5,890 bases of DNA from Pseudoxanthomonas sp. (GTDB lineage: Bacteria > Pseudomonadota > Gammaproteobacteria > Xanthomonadales > Xanthomonadaceae), in contig JAJAZJ010000118.1 in NCBI GenBank assembly GCA_026785795.1, positions 1 to 5,890 on the forward strand. The letters are read 5' to 3'. Below are positions 1-5,890 of this stretch, piece after piece; position 1 is the first letter of the stretch, and each line of letters starts with the position of its first letter. The translations under genes and the position numbers were made by a program. The notes under the pieces were generated by a model. That model made no database searches. It was not told the DNA's origin and was given only the letters and a program-made list of their open reading frames with translations.

Positions 1-800
1 ACCTTGGCGTGGTGGTGGTGGGTCTGTGGCGCAAGGAGGGCTGGCTGCATGGCGAGCTGTCGGAGATGAGCTTGCAGCAAGGGGACCTGCTGGTGCTATG
101 GGGACGCCAGCAGAACTTTGAGCAGTTGGCATCGCACCGCGGCTTCCTAATGCTGATGCCGTTCAGCGGCCAGACCCGCTCGCGCAAGCGTGCACCGCTG
201 GCCTTGATGATCATGGCGGCCACCATCGTTGCTGCCGCCACCGAACTGCTTACCCCGCAGATCGCGTTCCTGGGCGGCGCGGTGGCCATGGTGCTAACCC
301 GCTGCGTGGGCGTGGAGCAGGCCTACCGCGAAATCGACGTGCGTATCTTCGTGATGATCGCCGGGGTGATCCCGCTGGGTATCGCAATGGAACGCACCGG
401 CACGGCGTCCCTGTTCGCCGATTTCCTGATCGCCCATACCTCGCAATGGTCGCCACTGACCCTGCTGCTGGTGATGTTCGGCGCGGCCGCGCTGCTGACC
501 CAGGTCCTGTCCGATGCGGCGACCACCGTGCTGCTGTGTCCGATCGCCCTGGCGCTTGCGCAAGGACTGGGCCTGCCGCCGGTTCCGTTCGTGGTCTGCA
601 CCGCGATGGGGGCGGTGGCCTCGTTCCTGACCCCAATCGGCCATCACGGCAACCTGCTGATCCTCAACCCGGGCCAGTACACCTTCGGCGACTTCCTGCG
701 CGTAGGCGCGCCGTTGACCGCGCTGATCGCCTTCGCCACCGCGTGGATGGCGCGATGGATGTGGCTGGGTGGGCCACTGTTACCGGTGACGGGAGGTTAA
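1..800 (+). CDS. SLC13-family permease with TrkA-C-type domain, 3' part (5' end outside window)
   Basis: This is the C-terminal part of an inner-membrane transporter; the frame is open at the left edge (first full codon at 3), so the GTG at 9 is not a proposed start. Numbering from that GTG, residues 1-50 look like the end of a TrkA-C (RCK-C) cytoplasmic domain, with a GDLLVLWG strand-turn. A basic stretch (RSRKR, 57-61) follows, then about six or seven hydrophobic segments between 62 and 254. The helix with EIDVRIFVMIAGVIPLG (108-124), the SDAATT hairpin (168-173) and the TPIGHHGNLL segment (208-217) fit the second half of SLC13/DASS permeases that carry paired TrkA-C domains. In that family these hairpins bind substrate and sodium; the substrate (anion, sulfate or dicarboxylate) cannot be told from this fragment. 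It ends with TAA 33 bases before parC on the same strand, so cotranscription is possible. The family call is firm, the substrate unknown. Confidence 0.85.
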   Translation, partial: LGVVVVGLWRKEGWLHGELSEMSLQQGDLLVLWGRQQNFEQLASHRGFLMLMPFSGQTRSRKRAPLALMIMAATIVAAATELLTPQIAFLGGAVAMVLTRCVGVEQAYREIDVRIFVMIAGVIPLGIAMERTGTASLFADFLIAHTSQWSPLTLLLVMFGAAALLTQVLSDAATTVLLCPIALALAQGLGLPPVPFVVCTAMGAVASFLTPIGHHGNLLILNPGQYTFGDFLRVGAPLTALIAFATAWMARWMWLGGPLLPVTGG

Positions 801-833
801 AATCGACGCCTGATCTCAAGAATCCCAGAGTCG

Positions 834-3077
834 ATGACCGAAACCATCCGCCCCACCTTCCACGGCTTTGAACAGATCCCGCTGCGCGAGTACGCAGAAC
901 GCGCCTACCTGGACTATTCCATGTACGTGGTCCTGGACCGCGCCCTGCCGTTCATCGGCGACGGCCTGAAGCCGGTGCAGCGCCGGATCATCTTCGCCAT
1001 GAGCGAACTGGGCCTTGCCGCCGGGGCCAAGCCGAAGAAGTCCGCGCGCACCGTGGGCGACGTGATCGGCAAATACCATCCGCACGGCGACAGCGCGTGC
1101 TACGAGGCGCTGGTGCTGATGGCGCAGCCGTTCTCGTATCGCTACCCGCTGATCGAAGGCCAGGGCAACTTCGGTTCGCCGGACGACCCCAAGTCCTTCG
1201 CGGCCATGCGCTACACCGAATCCAAACTCACCCCCATCGCCGAGGTGCTTCTGGGCGAGCTGGGCCACGGCACGGTGGACTGGACGCCGAACTTCGACGG
1301 CACCCTGCAGGAACCGACGTGGATGCCGGCGCGCCTGCCGCACCTGCTGTTGAACGGCACCACCGGCATTGCCGTGGGCATGGCGACCGACGTGCCGCCC
1401 CACAACCTCAACGAAATCGTCAGCGCCTGCATCCGCCTGCTGGATGACCCGGACGCGACGGTAGCCGACCTGTGCGAGCACGTGCGCGGCCCGGACTACC
1501 CGACCACGGCCGAGATCATCACTCCACCGGCCGACCTGCGGGCGATCTACGAAACCGGCCACGGCAGCGTGCGCGCACGCGCCACCTTCCAGCGCGAGGG
1601 CCAGAACATCGTCATCAACGCGCTGCCTTACCAGGTCTCGCCGTCCAGGGTGATCGAGCAGATCGCCGCGCAGATGCGGGCCAAGAAGCTGCCGTGGCTG
1701 GAGGACATACGCGACGAGTCCGACCACCTCAACCCGGTGCGCGTGACCCTGGTCACCCGCTCCAACCGGGTGGATGCCGAGCAGCTGATGGGCCACCTGT
1801 TCGCCACCACCGACCTGGAGAAGAGCTACCGGGTCAACCTCAACATCATTGGCCTGGACGGCCGGCCCCAGGTCAAGAACCTGCGCCGCCTGCTGTCGGA
1901 GTGGCTGGAGTTCCGCAGCAGCACCGTCACCCGTCGCCTGGCCCACCGGCTGGAGAAGGTGGAGCGCCGCCTGCACCTGCTGGAAGGCCTGCTGGTGGCC
2001 TTCCTCAATCTGGATGAAGTGATCCACATCATCCGCACCGAGGACGAGCCGCGTGCGGCGCTGATCGCGCGCTTCCAGTTAAGCGAGGATCAGGCCGACT
2101 ACATTCTGGACACGCGCCTGAAACAGCTGGCGCGGCTGGAGGAAATGAAGATCCGCGGCGAGCAGGATGAACTGGATGCCGAGCGCGACCGTCTGATGGC
2201 GACGCTGGGCTCGAAAGCGAAGCTGAAGAAAACGATCAAGGACGAACTGTTGGCCGATGCGAAGAAGTTCGGCGACGCGCGTCGTTCTCCGCTGATCGCA
2301 CGTGAAGCGGCTCAGGCGCTGGACGAAACCGAACTGGTGGCCAGCGAGCCGATGACCGTGGTGCTGTCGGAAAAAGGCTGGATCCGCGCGGCCAAGGGCC
2401 ATGACGTGGACGCGGCAGGCATGTCGCACCGCGATGGCGATTCACTGCTGGCCGCGGTGCGCGGACGCAGCACCCAGCAGGTGGCGTTCCTGGATTCGGA
2501 GGGCCGCAGCTATTCCACGGCCACCCACACGCTGCCCTCGGCGCGCGGCAACGGCGAGCCGCTCACCGGCCGCTTCTCCCCGGCAGCGGGCGCATCTTTC
2601 GTGGCGCTTGCCACCGGTGACAATGACGCACGCTTCGTGCTCGCCTCGTCGCATGGCTATGGCTTCGTGACCCGTTTTGAAAACCTCACCGGCCGCCAGA
2701 AGGCCGGCAAGGTGATGCTGAACCTCTCACCCGGCGCGCTGGTGCTGCAGCCGGCACCCACGAACGACCCAGGCCGCGATCGCATCGTGGCCGTCACCAG
2801 TGCCGGCCACCTGCTGGTCTTCGCCCTGGCCGACCTGCCTGAGCTCGACAAGGGCAAGGGCAACAAGATCATCGAGATCCCGAGGGCCAAGCTCGGCACC
2901 GAGCGCGTGGTCGCCATCGCCGCCGTGTCGCCCGGCGGCACCCTGCTGGTGAAAAGCGGACAGCGCACGATGAGCCTGTCGTTCAAGGATCTGGACGAAT
3001 ACGCGGGAAGCCGTGCGAGTCGGGGTGGGTTGTTGCCGAGGGGGTGGCAAAAGGTAGATGGACTCGATGTCCAGTAG
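834..3077 (+). CDS. parC: DNA topoisomerase IV subunit A (ParC)
   Basis: ParC is the DNA-cleaving subunit of topoisomerase IV, acting with ParE to decatenate daughter chromosomes. The 747-residue length is normal. The breakage-reunion domain opens with [22 protein letters not shown]; the quinolone-resistance region [14 protein letters not shown] spans residues 79-92, and the catalytic tyrosine is Tyr127 in RYTES (codon 1212-1214, equivalent to E. coli Tyr120). The tower and coiled-coil follow to about residue 500. The C-terminal beta-pinwheel (about 503-747) has blade motifs such as [25 protein letters not shown] and [11 protein letters not shown] that match ParC rather than GyrA; the canonical GyrA box is absent. 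Ser87 and Glu91 (E. coli Ser80 and Glu84) are wild type. The ATG at 834 fits the family N-terminus but has only a weak AGAG ribosome site. The last residues ([12 protein letters not shown]) lie inside the first unit of a tandem repeat, and the final 20 or so codons are unlike the rest of the gene. Confidence 0.98.
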   Translation: MTETIRPTFHGFEQIPLREYAERAYLDYSMYVVLDRALPFIGDGLKPVQRRIIFAMSELGLAAGAKPKKSARTVGDVIGKYHPHGDSACYEALVLMAQPFSYRYPLIEGQGNFGSPDDPKSFAAMRYTESKLTPIAEVLLGELGHGTVDWTPNFDGTLQEPTWMPARLPHLLLNGTTGIAVGMATDVPPHNLNEIVSACIRLLDDPDATVADLCEHVRGPDYPTTAEIITPPADLRAIYETGHGSVRARATFQREGQNIVINALPYQVSPSRVIEQIAAQMRAKKLPWLEDIRDESDHLNPVRVTLVTRSNRVDAEQLMGHLFATTDLEKSYRVNLNIIGLDGRPQVKNLRRLLSEWLEFRSSTVTRRLAHRLEKVERRLHLLEGLLVAFLNLDEVIHIIRTEDEPRAALIARFQLSEDQADYILDTRLKQLARLEEMKIRGEQDELDAERDRLMATLGSKAKLKKTIKDELLADAKKFGDARRSPLIAREAAQALDETELVASEPMTVVLSEKGWIRAAKGHDVDAAGMSHRDGDSLLAAVRGRSTQQVAFLDSEGRSYSTATHTLPSARGNGEPLTGRFSPAAGASFVALATGDNDARFVLASSHGYGFVTRFENLTGRQKAGKVMLNLSPGALVLQPAPTNDPGRDRIVAVTSAGHLLVFALADLPELDKGKGNKIIEIPRAKLGTERVVAIAAVSPGGTLLVKSGQRTMSLSFKDLDEYAGSRASRGGLLPRGWQKVDGLDVQ

Positions 3078-3104
3078 CCCACTGAATGGGCGCGCTGCGG
3101 CGCG
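3077..3104 (+). terminator. Possible hairpins just after the parC stop (unit 1)
   Basis: Starting at the last base of the parC stop codon, GCCCAC (3077-3082) can pair with ATGGGC (3086-3091) with one mismatch, and CGCGC (3091-3095) with GCGCG (3100-3104) around a TGCG loop. The two stems would sit back to back. No proper U-tract follows, so if it stops transcription it does so weakly, or it acts instead as a 3'-end stabiliser. The same pair recurs in the second unit. Confidence 0.35.
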
Positions 3105-3170
3105 TTCGTCATTCCCACCGCCTAACGCTATGGGGGCGCGGCAGAAAGTTGACGGGCTCGATGTCCAATA

Positions 3171-3198
3171 GCCCACCGTGTGGGCGCGCTGCGGCGCG
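3171..3198 (+). repeat. Perfect double hairpin in repeat unit 2
   Basis: In the second 94-bp unit GCCCAC (3171-3176) and GTGGGC (3180-3185) pair perfectly around CGT. A second stem, CGCGC (3185-3189) with GCGCG (3194-3198) around TGCG, follows at once. Relative to unit 1 the base changes in the first stem remove the mismatch there, so the folding potential is kept or improved. No U-run follows; a structural or attenuating role is more likely than classical intrinsic termination. Confidence 0.4.
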
Positions 3199-3271
3199 TT
3201 CGTCATTCCCACTGCCTAACGTTAGGGTGGCGCGGCAGAAGGGGGACGGACTGGCCGTGGAATAGAACCCT

Positions 3272-3351
3272 GTAGGAGCGGGCCCTGCCCGCGATGCTTT
3301 TCGTTGCATTGATCGAAAGGCATCGCGCCCACGGGGCGCTCTGACCTCTAC
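3272..3351. repeat. Inverted pair of GTAG-headed hairpins (SMAG/REP-like)
   Basis: The left element starts with GTAG (3272-3275) and forms the stem GCGGGC/GCCCGC (3278-3283 with 3287-3292, loop CCT). The right element is its counterpart on the minus strand: CTAC ends at 3351 and the stem GCGCCC/GGGCGC lies at 3325-3330 and 3334-3339 (loop ACG). The inner flanks also pair over 13 positions with one mismatch (GCGATGC... at 3291-3303 with 3313-3325), so the block can fold as one long cruciform or as two hairpins. GTAG-headed imperfect palindromes, single or as inverted dimers, are characteristic of SMAG elements of Stenotrophomonas maltophilia and of REP sequences mobilised by RAYT transposases. 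No RAYT gene is present here. Lying between convergent parC and bfr, the block may serve both as transcript end. Confidence 0.8.
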
Positions 3352-3358
3352 CCGTGTT

Positions 3359-3841
3359 TCAAGCTGGGGACTTGCTGTCCAGCTTGGACAACTGGTAGTT
3401 CTCCATGCCGATGCGCTGGATGATGGAGAGCTGCTGTTCCAGCCAGTAGGTGTGGTCTTCCTCGGTATCGCTGAGCTGCACGCGCAGCATCTCGCGGCTG
3501 ACGTAGTCGCCCAATCGCTCACAGAGGGCAATGCCCTTGGCAAGATTCTCGCGCGCTTCGTATTCCAGGGCCAGGTCTTTCCTCAGCATCTCCTCGACGC
3601 TGCGGCCTTGCTCAAACGGCTTTGGACTCAGGTCCGGGTCGCCTTCCAGGAACAGGATGCGACGCAGCAGGGCATCGGCATGCTGGGCTTCTTCCTGCAT
3701 CTCGTGGTCGATGCGCTGATACAGCGCATGCAGGCCCAGGTCCTCGTAGCGGCGGGAATGGATGAAGTACTGGTCGCGTGCGGCCAGTTCGCCGCGTAGC
3801 AGGTCCTTCAGGTAATCGATGACTTCGGGGTGGCCTTTCAT
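3359..3841 (-). CDS. bfr: Bacterioferritin-family ferroxidase lacking the haem-ligand Met
   Basis: The 160-residue product is a cytoplasmic four-helix-bundle iron-storage subunit; such proteins form 24-mers that oxidise ferrous iron and store it as a mineral core. The sequence starts [11 protein letters not shown] and keeps the family motifs NQYF-like [20 protein letters not shown] and DYVSREM. The di-iron ferroxidase ligands are all present: Glu18, Glu51, His54, Glu93, Glu127 and His130, and Tyr25 is kept. The residue between Glu51 and His54 that binds haem as Met52 in E. coli Bfr is Ala52 here (codon 3686-3688), so this subunit probably does not bind haem. The start at 3841 is chosen because AAGGA lies nine bases upstream and because family similarity begins there; an in-frame ATG at 3922 would add 27 unrelated residues. 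No bfd partner gene is visible nearby. It faces parC tail to tail and is divergent from the acylase gene. Confidence 0.95.
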   Translation of the reverse strand: MKGHPEVIDYLKDLLRGELAARDQYFIHSRRYEDLGLHALYQRIDHEMQEEAQHADALLRRILFLEGDPDLSPKPFEQGRSVEEMLRKDLALEYEARENLAKGIALCERLGDYVSREMLRVQLSDTEEDHTYWLEQQLSIIQRIGMENYQLSKLDSKSPA

Positions 3842-3850
3842 GCGGGATAT

Positions 3851-3855
3851 TCCTT
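3851..3855 (-). promoter_or_regulatory. Ribosome binding site of bfr
   Basis: On the minus strand this reads AAGGA, nine bases before the ATG at 3841. It decides the start in favour of MKGHPEV over the upstream in-frame ATG at 3922. Confidence 0.7.
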
Positions 3856-3965
3856 GGGGCTGGGTCGCATGGTGCCTGATTGGCGCAGGCGATAGCCAAA
3901 TCGGAATCAGTTGCACTTGCAAGCCAGGGTCACGGCGACCGCTGGCATGGAATAATCATGGCGGA

Positions 3966-3978
3966 CGGTCATGGACCG
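3966..3978. promoter_or_regulatory. Short inverted repeat upstream of the acylase gene
   Basis: CGGTC and GACCG flank an ATG triplet, about 37 bases before the acylase start. It could be a small operator or a leader hairpin. A second, overlapping pairing (GGCGG at 3960-3964 with CCGCC at 3976-3980) is equally possible. At five base pairs in GC-rich DNA, chance is a fair explanation. Confidence 0.25.
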
Positions 3979-4004
3979 CCTGCATTCTCAAACAGCCTGT
4001 CATC

Positions 4005-4010
4005 GGAAAG
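4005..4010 (+). promoter_or_regulatory. Ribosome binding site of the acylase gene
   Basis: GGAAAG ends four bases before the ATG at 4015; counted from the GGA core the spacing is seven bases. It supports the chosen start, which is directly followed by a signal-anchor-like N-terminus. Confidence 0.55.
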
Positions 4011-4014
4011 TCAT

Positions 4015-5890
4015 ATGCTCAAGTGGACCAAGCGCATCGCGCTGCTGGTGCTGGTGCTGGTTGTGCTGGCGTTTGGCAGCGGCTGGTGGCTGCTGCGCGG
4101 CAGCCTGCCCAAGCTGGACGGCGAGCTTGCCCTGCCCGGCCTGTCCGCGCCGGTCGGCGTCCAGCGCGATGCGCTGGGCGTGGTCACCATTGACGCCGCC
4201 AATGAAGCCGACATGGCGCGTGCGCTGGGCTACGTGCACGCGCAGGAGCGCTATTTCGAAATGGACCTGATGCGGCGCAGCGCGGCCGGTGAGCTGGCCG
4301 AGCTGTTTGGCCCCAAGGCGCTGGGAACGGACAGGCAGCACCGCGTGCATCGCATCCGTGCCAGGGTCATGGCCGACCTGGACGCCTTCACCGGCAGCGA
4401 GCGCGCCGTGCTGCAGGCGTACACCGACGGGGTGAATGCAGGGCTGGCGGGCCTGAAGGTTCGCCCCTGGCCCTACCTGCTGCTGCGCCAGGCACCACGC
4501 CCGTGGCAGCTGGCCGACTCCGCACTCACTGGCTATGCCATTTACTTCGACCTGCAGGATGGCCAGAACCAGCGCGAGCTGGCGCTGTGGCGGATCCGCC
4601 AGGTGGTGCCGCCCGCGCTGTACCGGCTGCTGGCCCACGATGGCAGCCAGTGGGACGCTCCGCTGCTGGGGCCCGCACGCGGCGATGCCGTATTGCCTGA
4701 TCCGGCAGAGCTGGATTTGCGTCAGCTGCCGGGCGCCGCATCGGCACCGGGCAGCGGCCAGCCCGACATCCCGGGCAGCAACAATTTTGCCGTCGCCGGC
4801 AGCCTGACGGCCGATGGCCGCGCCATCGTCGCCGACGACATGCACCTGGGCCTGCGTGCGCCCAATATCTGGTTCCGCGCACGCCTGCGCTACGCCGACG
4901 CGCTTGCCCCCAACGGCAAGGTGGATGTGTCCGGCTTTACCCTGCCTGGCCTGCCGGCGGTGATCGTGGGCGGCAATGGACACGTGGCCTGGGGCTTCAC
5001 CAACAGCTATATCGACACTGCGGATTTCGCCTACCTGCCGCCGGGTATGGCCAAGGCCGACCCGTCTTACGTTGAGCACACGGAAGTGCTGAAGGTGGCA
5101 GGGGCGGACTCGACCGACATGATCGTCCGCGAAACCGAATGGGGACCGATCACGGTGAACAACCCGGACGGCAGCGCACTGGCCTTGCGCTGGACCGCGC
5201 ATCTGCCTGGAGCTCTGAACTTGGAACTGTCGCGCCTGGCGCGCGCGCGGGACCTGTCGCAGCTCCTGGAAGTTGCCGACCGCGTGGCCATGCCGGCACA
5301 GAATCTGGTGGCCGGTGACGCCAGCGGCCGTATTGCCTGGCGGCTGATGGGTGGCCGCCCCGACCGGCAGGGAAGCTGCCGGCCCGACGCGATGCCCGGC
5401 GATCCGACCGCGGCAGCGCCGAGCAACCCACCCTCAGCGCCGGAACAATCGCAGGTCGCCACGGCAGCGTGCCAGCCCTGGAGTCCACGGCTGGACAGGG
5501 CGCCGAGCTACAGCGACCCGGCAGACGGTCGTTTGTGGACCGCCAACAACCGCGTGGTGGGTGACGCGCAGCTGGCCGCGTTTGGCTATTCCGGCTATGT
5601 CCTGGGCGCACGGGCTGGTCAGATCCGCGACGGCCTGCGCAGCCGCAGCGTTTTCACCGAGCAGGACCTGCTTGCGATCCAGCTGGATGATCGTGCGCTG
5701 TTCATGGAGCGGTGGTACCGGCTGCTGCGCGAGGTGGTGCAGGCCAGCGACGATCCCGCGCTGAAACGCATCGAGGCGGCGACGCGGGAATGGAGCGGAC
5801 GCGCCGGCATCGACTCCACCAGCTATCGGTTTGCGCGCGGGTTTCGCGGCAAGGTGACGGACCTGGTCTCGGGCGGCCTGGTGGCCCCGG
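4015..5890 (+). CDS. Penicillin acylase-family Ntn hydrolase, 3' end outside window
   Basis: The frame from ATG 4015 stays open to the right edge (625 codons). Members of this family are exported amidases cleaved into alpha and beta chains; known substrates include beta-lactam side chains and N-acyl-homoserine lactones. Residues 1-30 have Lys/Arg (K3, K6, R7), a hydrophobic run (8-20) and a WW interface, so the protein is exported or anchored facing the periplasm. The alpha part has the family segment GYVHAQERYFEMDLMRR (72-88). The self-processing nucleophile is Ser255 in GSNNFAV (codon 4777-4779), followed by ADDMHLGL (273-280), GGNGHVAWGFTN, PAQNLVAGDASGRIAW and LWTANNRV (507-514), whose Asn pair matches the conserved oxyanion-hole Asn region. 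A Pro/Ala-rich insert of about 30 residues (457-485) lies between Cys455 and Cys486. Substrate is not predictable: acyl-homoserine lactone, beta-lactam or other amides are all possible. The family call is firm. Confidence 0.95.
   Translation, partial: MLKWTKRIALLVLVLVVLAFGSGWWLLRGSLPKLDGELALPGLSAPVGVQRDALGVVTIDAANEADMARALGYVHAQERYFEMDLMRRSAAGELAELFGPKALGTDRQHRVHRIRARVMADLDAFTGSERAVLQAYTDGVNAGLAGLKVRPWPYLLLRQAPRPWQLADSALTGYAIYFDLQDGQNQRELALWRIRQVVPPALYRLLAHDGSQWDAPLLGPARGDAVLPDPAELDLRQLPGAASAPGSGQPDIPGSNNFAVAGSLTADGRAIVADDMHLGLRAPNIWFRARLRYADALAPNGKVDVSGFTLPGLPAVIVGGNGHVAWGFTNSYIDTADFAYLPPGMAKADPSYVEHTEVLKVAGADSTDMIVRETEWGPITVNNPDGSALALRWTAHLPGALNLELSRLARARDLSQLLEVADRVAMPAQNLVAGDASGRIAWRLMGGRPDRQGSCRPDAMPGDPTAAAPSNPPSAPEQSQVATAACQPWSPRLDRAPSYSDPADGRLWTANNRVVGDAQLAAFGYSGYVLGARAGQIRDGLRSRSVFTEQDLLAIQLDDRALFMERWYRLLREVVQASDDPALKRIEAATREWSGRAGIDSTSYRFARGFRGKVTDLVSGGLVAP

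Larger units (their letters stand above)
3046..3265 (+). repeat. 94-bp tandem repeat carrying copies of the parC 3' end
   Basis: Units begin at 3046, 3140 and 3234, an exact 94-bp period. The first two are complete and about 85% identical (about 14 differences by eye); the third is a divergent remnant ending near 3265. Each begins with codons for the ParC tail and ends that frame with TAG (3075, 3169, 3263): unit 1 reads QKVDGLDVQ, unit 2 QKVDGLDVQ, unit 3 QKGDGLAVE. The rest of each full unit is non-coding and includes an identical core of about 28 bases (CGCGCTGCGGCG and following). E. coli ParC ends with a similar QRIDRVEI segment, so the tail is probably native to ParC and the downstream units derived from it. 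The alternative is a dispersed Xanthomonadaceae repeat that happens to supply the stop. Frames on the minus strand through this array look spurious. Confidence 0.85.
3842..4014. promoter_or_regulatory. Divergent intergenic region between bfr and the acylase gene
   Basis: These 173 bases must hold the promoters of both flanking genes, which point away from each other. For bfr a loose candidate is TTGCAA (3917-3922, self-complementary) with a GGCTAT-like -10 near 3892-3897, but the 19-base spacing and weak -10 make it doubtful. For the acylase, AATAAT at 3951-3956 could act as a -10, with no convincing -35. I see no clear Fur box, although iron control of bfr would be expected. Neither promoter is firmly placed. 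Confidence 0.35.

Noticed and set aside
801..833. Independent promoter for parC in the gap after the permease gene
   Set aside because: The 33 bases show no paired -35/-10 elements; a promoter inside the permease gene or a shared transcript is as likely.
816..2027. A 403-codon open frame antisense to parC
   Set aside because: It is a GC-rich shadow of parC with His/Gln/Val-rich low-complexity sequence and no recognisable domain; the plus strand encodes full ParC here.
2727..3212. Minus-strand frames sharing [22 protein letters not shown] from both repeat units
   Set aside because: The shared peptide comes from the tandem DNA repeat, both frames run on antisense to parC, and no ribosome site is evident. 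Not fully excluded because substitutions are also synonymous in this frame.
3046..3265. CRISPR-like array
   Set aside because: There are only two full units and a remnant, directly abutting, with no unique spacers between short repeats.
3842..3922. Longer bacterioferritin start adding 27 residues
   Set aside because: The extra residues match nothing in the family, and AAGGA is correctly spaced before the ATG at 3841.
3943..3960. Fur box near the AATAATCATG stretch upstream of bfr
   Set aside because: Only a half-site resemblance; the sequence does not form the 19-bp inverted arrangement expected for Fur.
4000..5202. A 400-codon open frame antisense to the acylase gene
   Set aside because: It is the same kind of antisense shadow; the plus strand carries conserved penicillin-acylase motifs across the whole span.

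Overview
The window looks like chromosomal DNA from a high-GC gammaproteobacterium of the Xanthomonadaceae, most likely Stenotrophomonas or a close relative. The grounds are strong G/C third-position bias, a ParC of the gammaproteobacterial type, and a GTAG-headed hairpin repeat pair like the SMAG/REP elements known from Stenotrophomonas maltophilia. The genus call is inference and was not tested by a search.

Layout. Positions 1-800 hold the 3' part of an SLC13-family membrane permease with the end of a TrkA-C-type regulatory domain. After 33 bases comes a complete parC (834-3077), the A subunit of topoisomerase IV. Positions 3078-3358 hold no convincing gene but are highly structured: an exact 94-bp-period tandem array starts inside the last codons of parC, and an inverted pair of GTAG-headed hairpins (3272-3351) follows. 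A bacterioferritin gene (3359-3841) runs on the minus strand, convergent with parC. A 173-bp divergent region then leads into a penicillin-acylase-family Ntn hydrolase (4015 onward, plus strand), which is still open at the right edge.

The genes do not form one pathway. They are a solute transporter, a chromosome-segregation enzyme, an iron store and an exported amide hydrolase. The permease and parC could share a transcript. bfr and the acylase are divergent and must use separate promoters. The hairpin-rich block between parC and bfr sits where two convergent transcripts meet and probably helps end them.

The most unusual signal is at the parC 3' end. Each of three successive 94-bp units carries a version of the parC C-terminal codons (Q-K-x-D-G-L-x-V-x-stop) with TAG at exactly 94-bp intervals (3075, 3169, 3263). 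Copies 1 and 2 differ in these codons almost only at synonymous third positions, as if each had once been a working parC terminus. The second notable point is that the bacterioferritin keeps all ferroxidase ligands but has Ala where the haem-binding Met52 should be. I see no evidence of a new multi-gene defence or metabolic system here.
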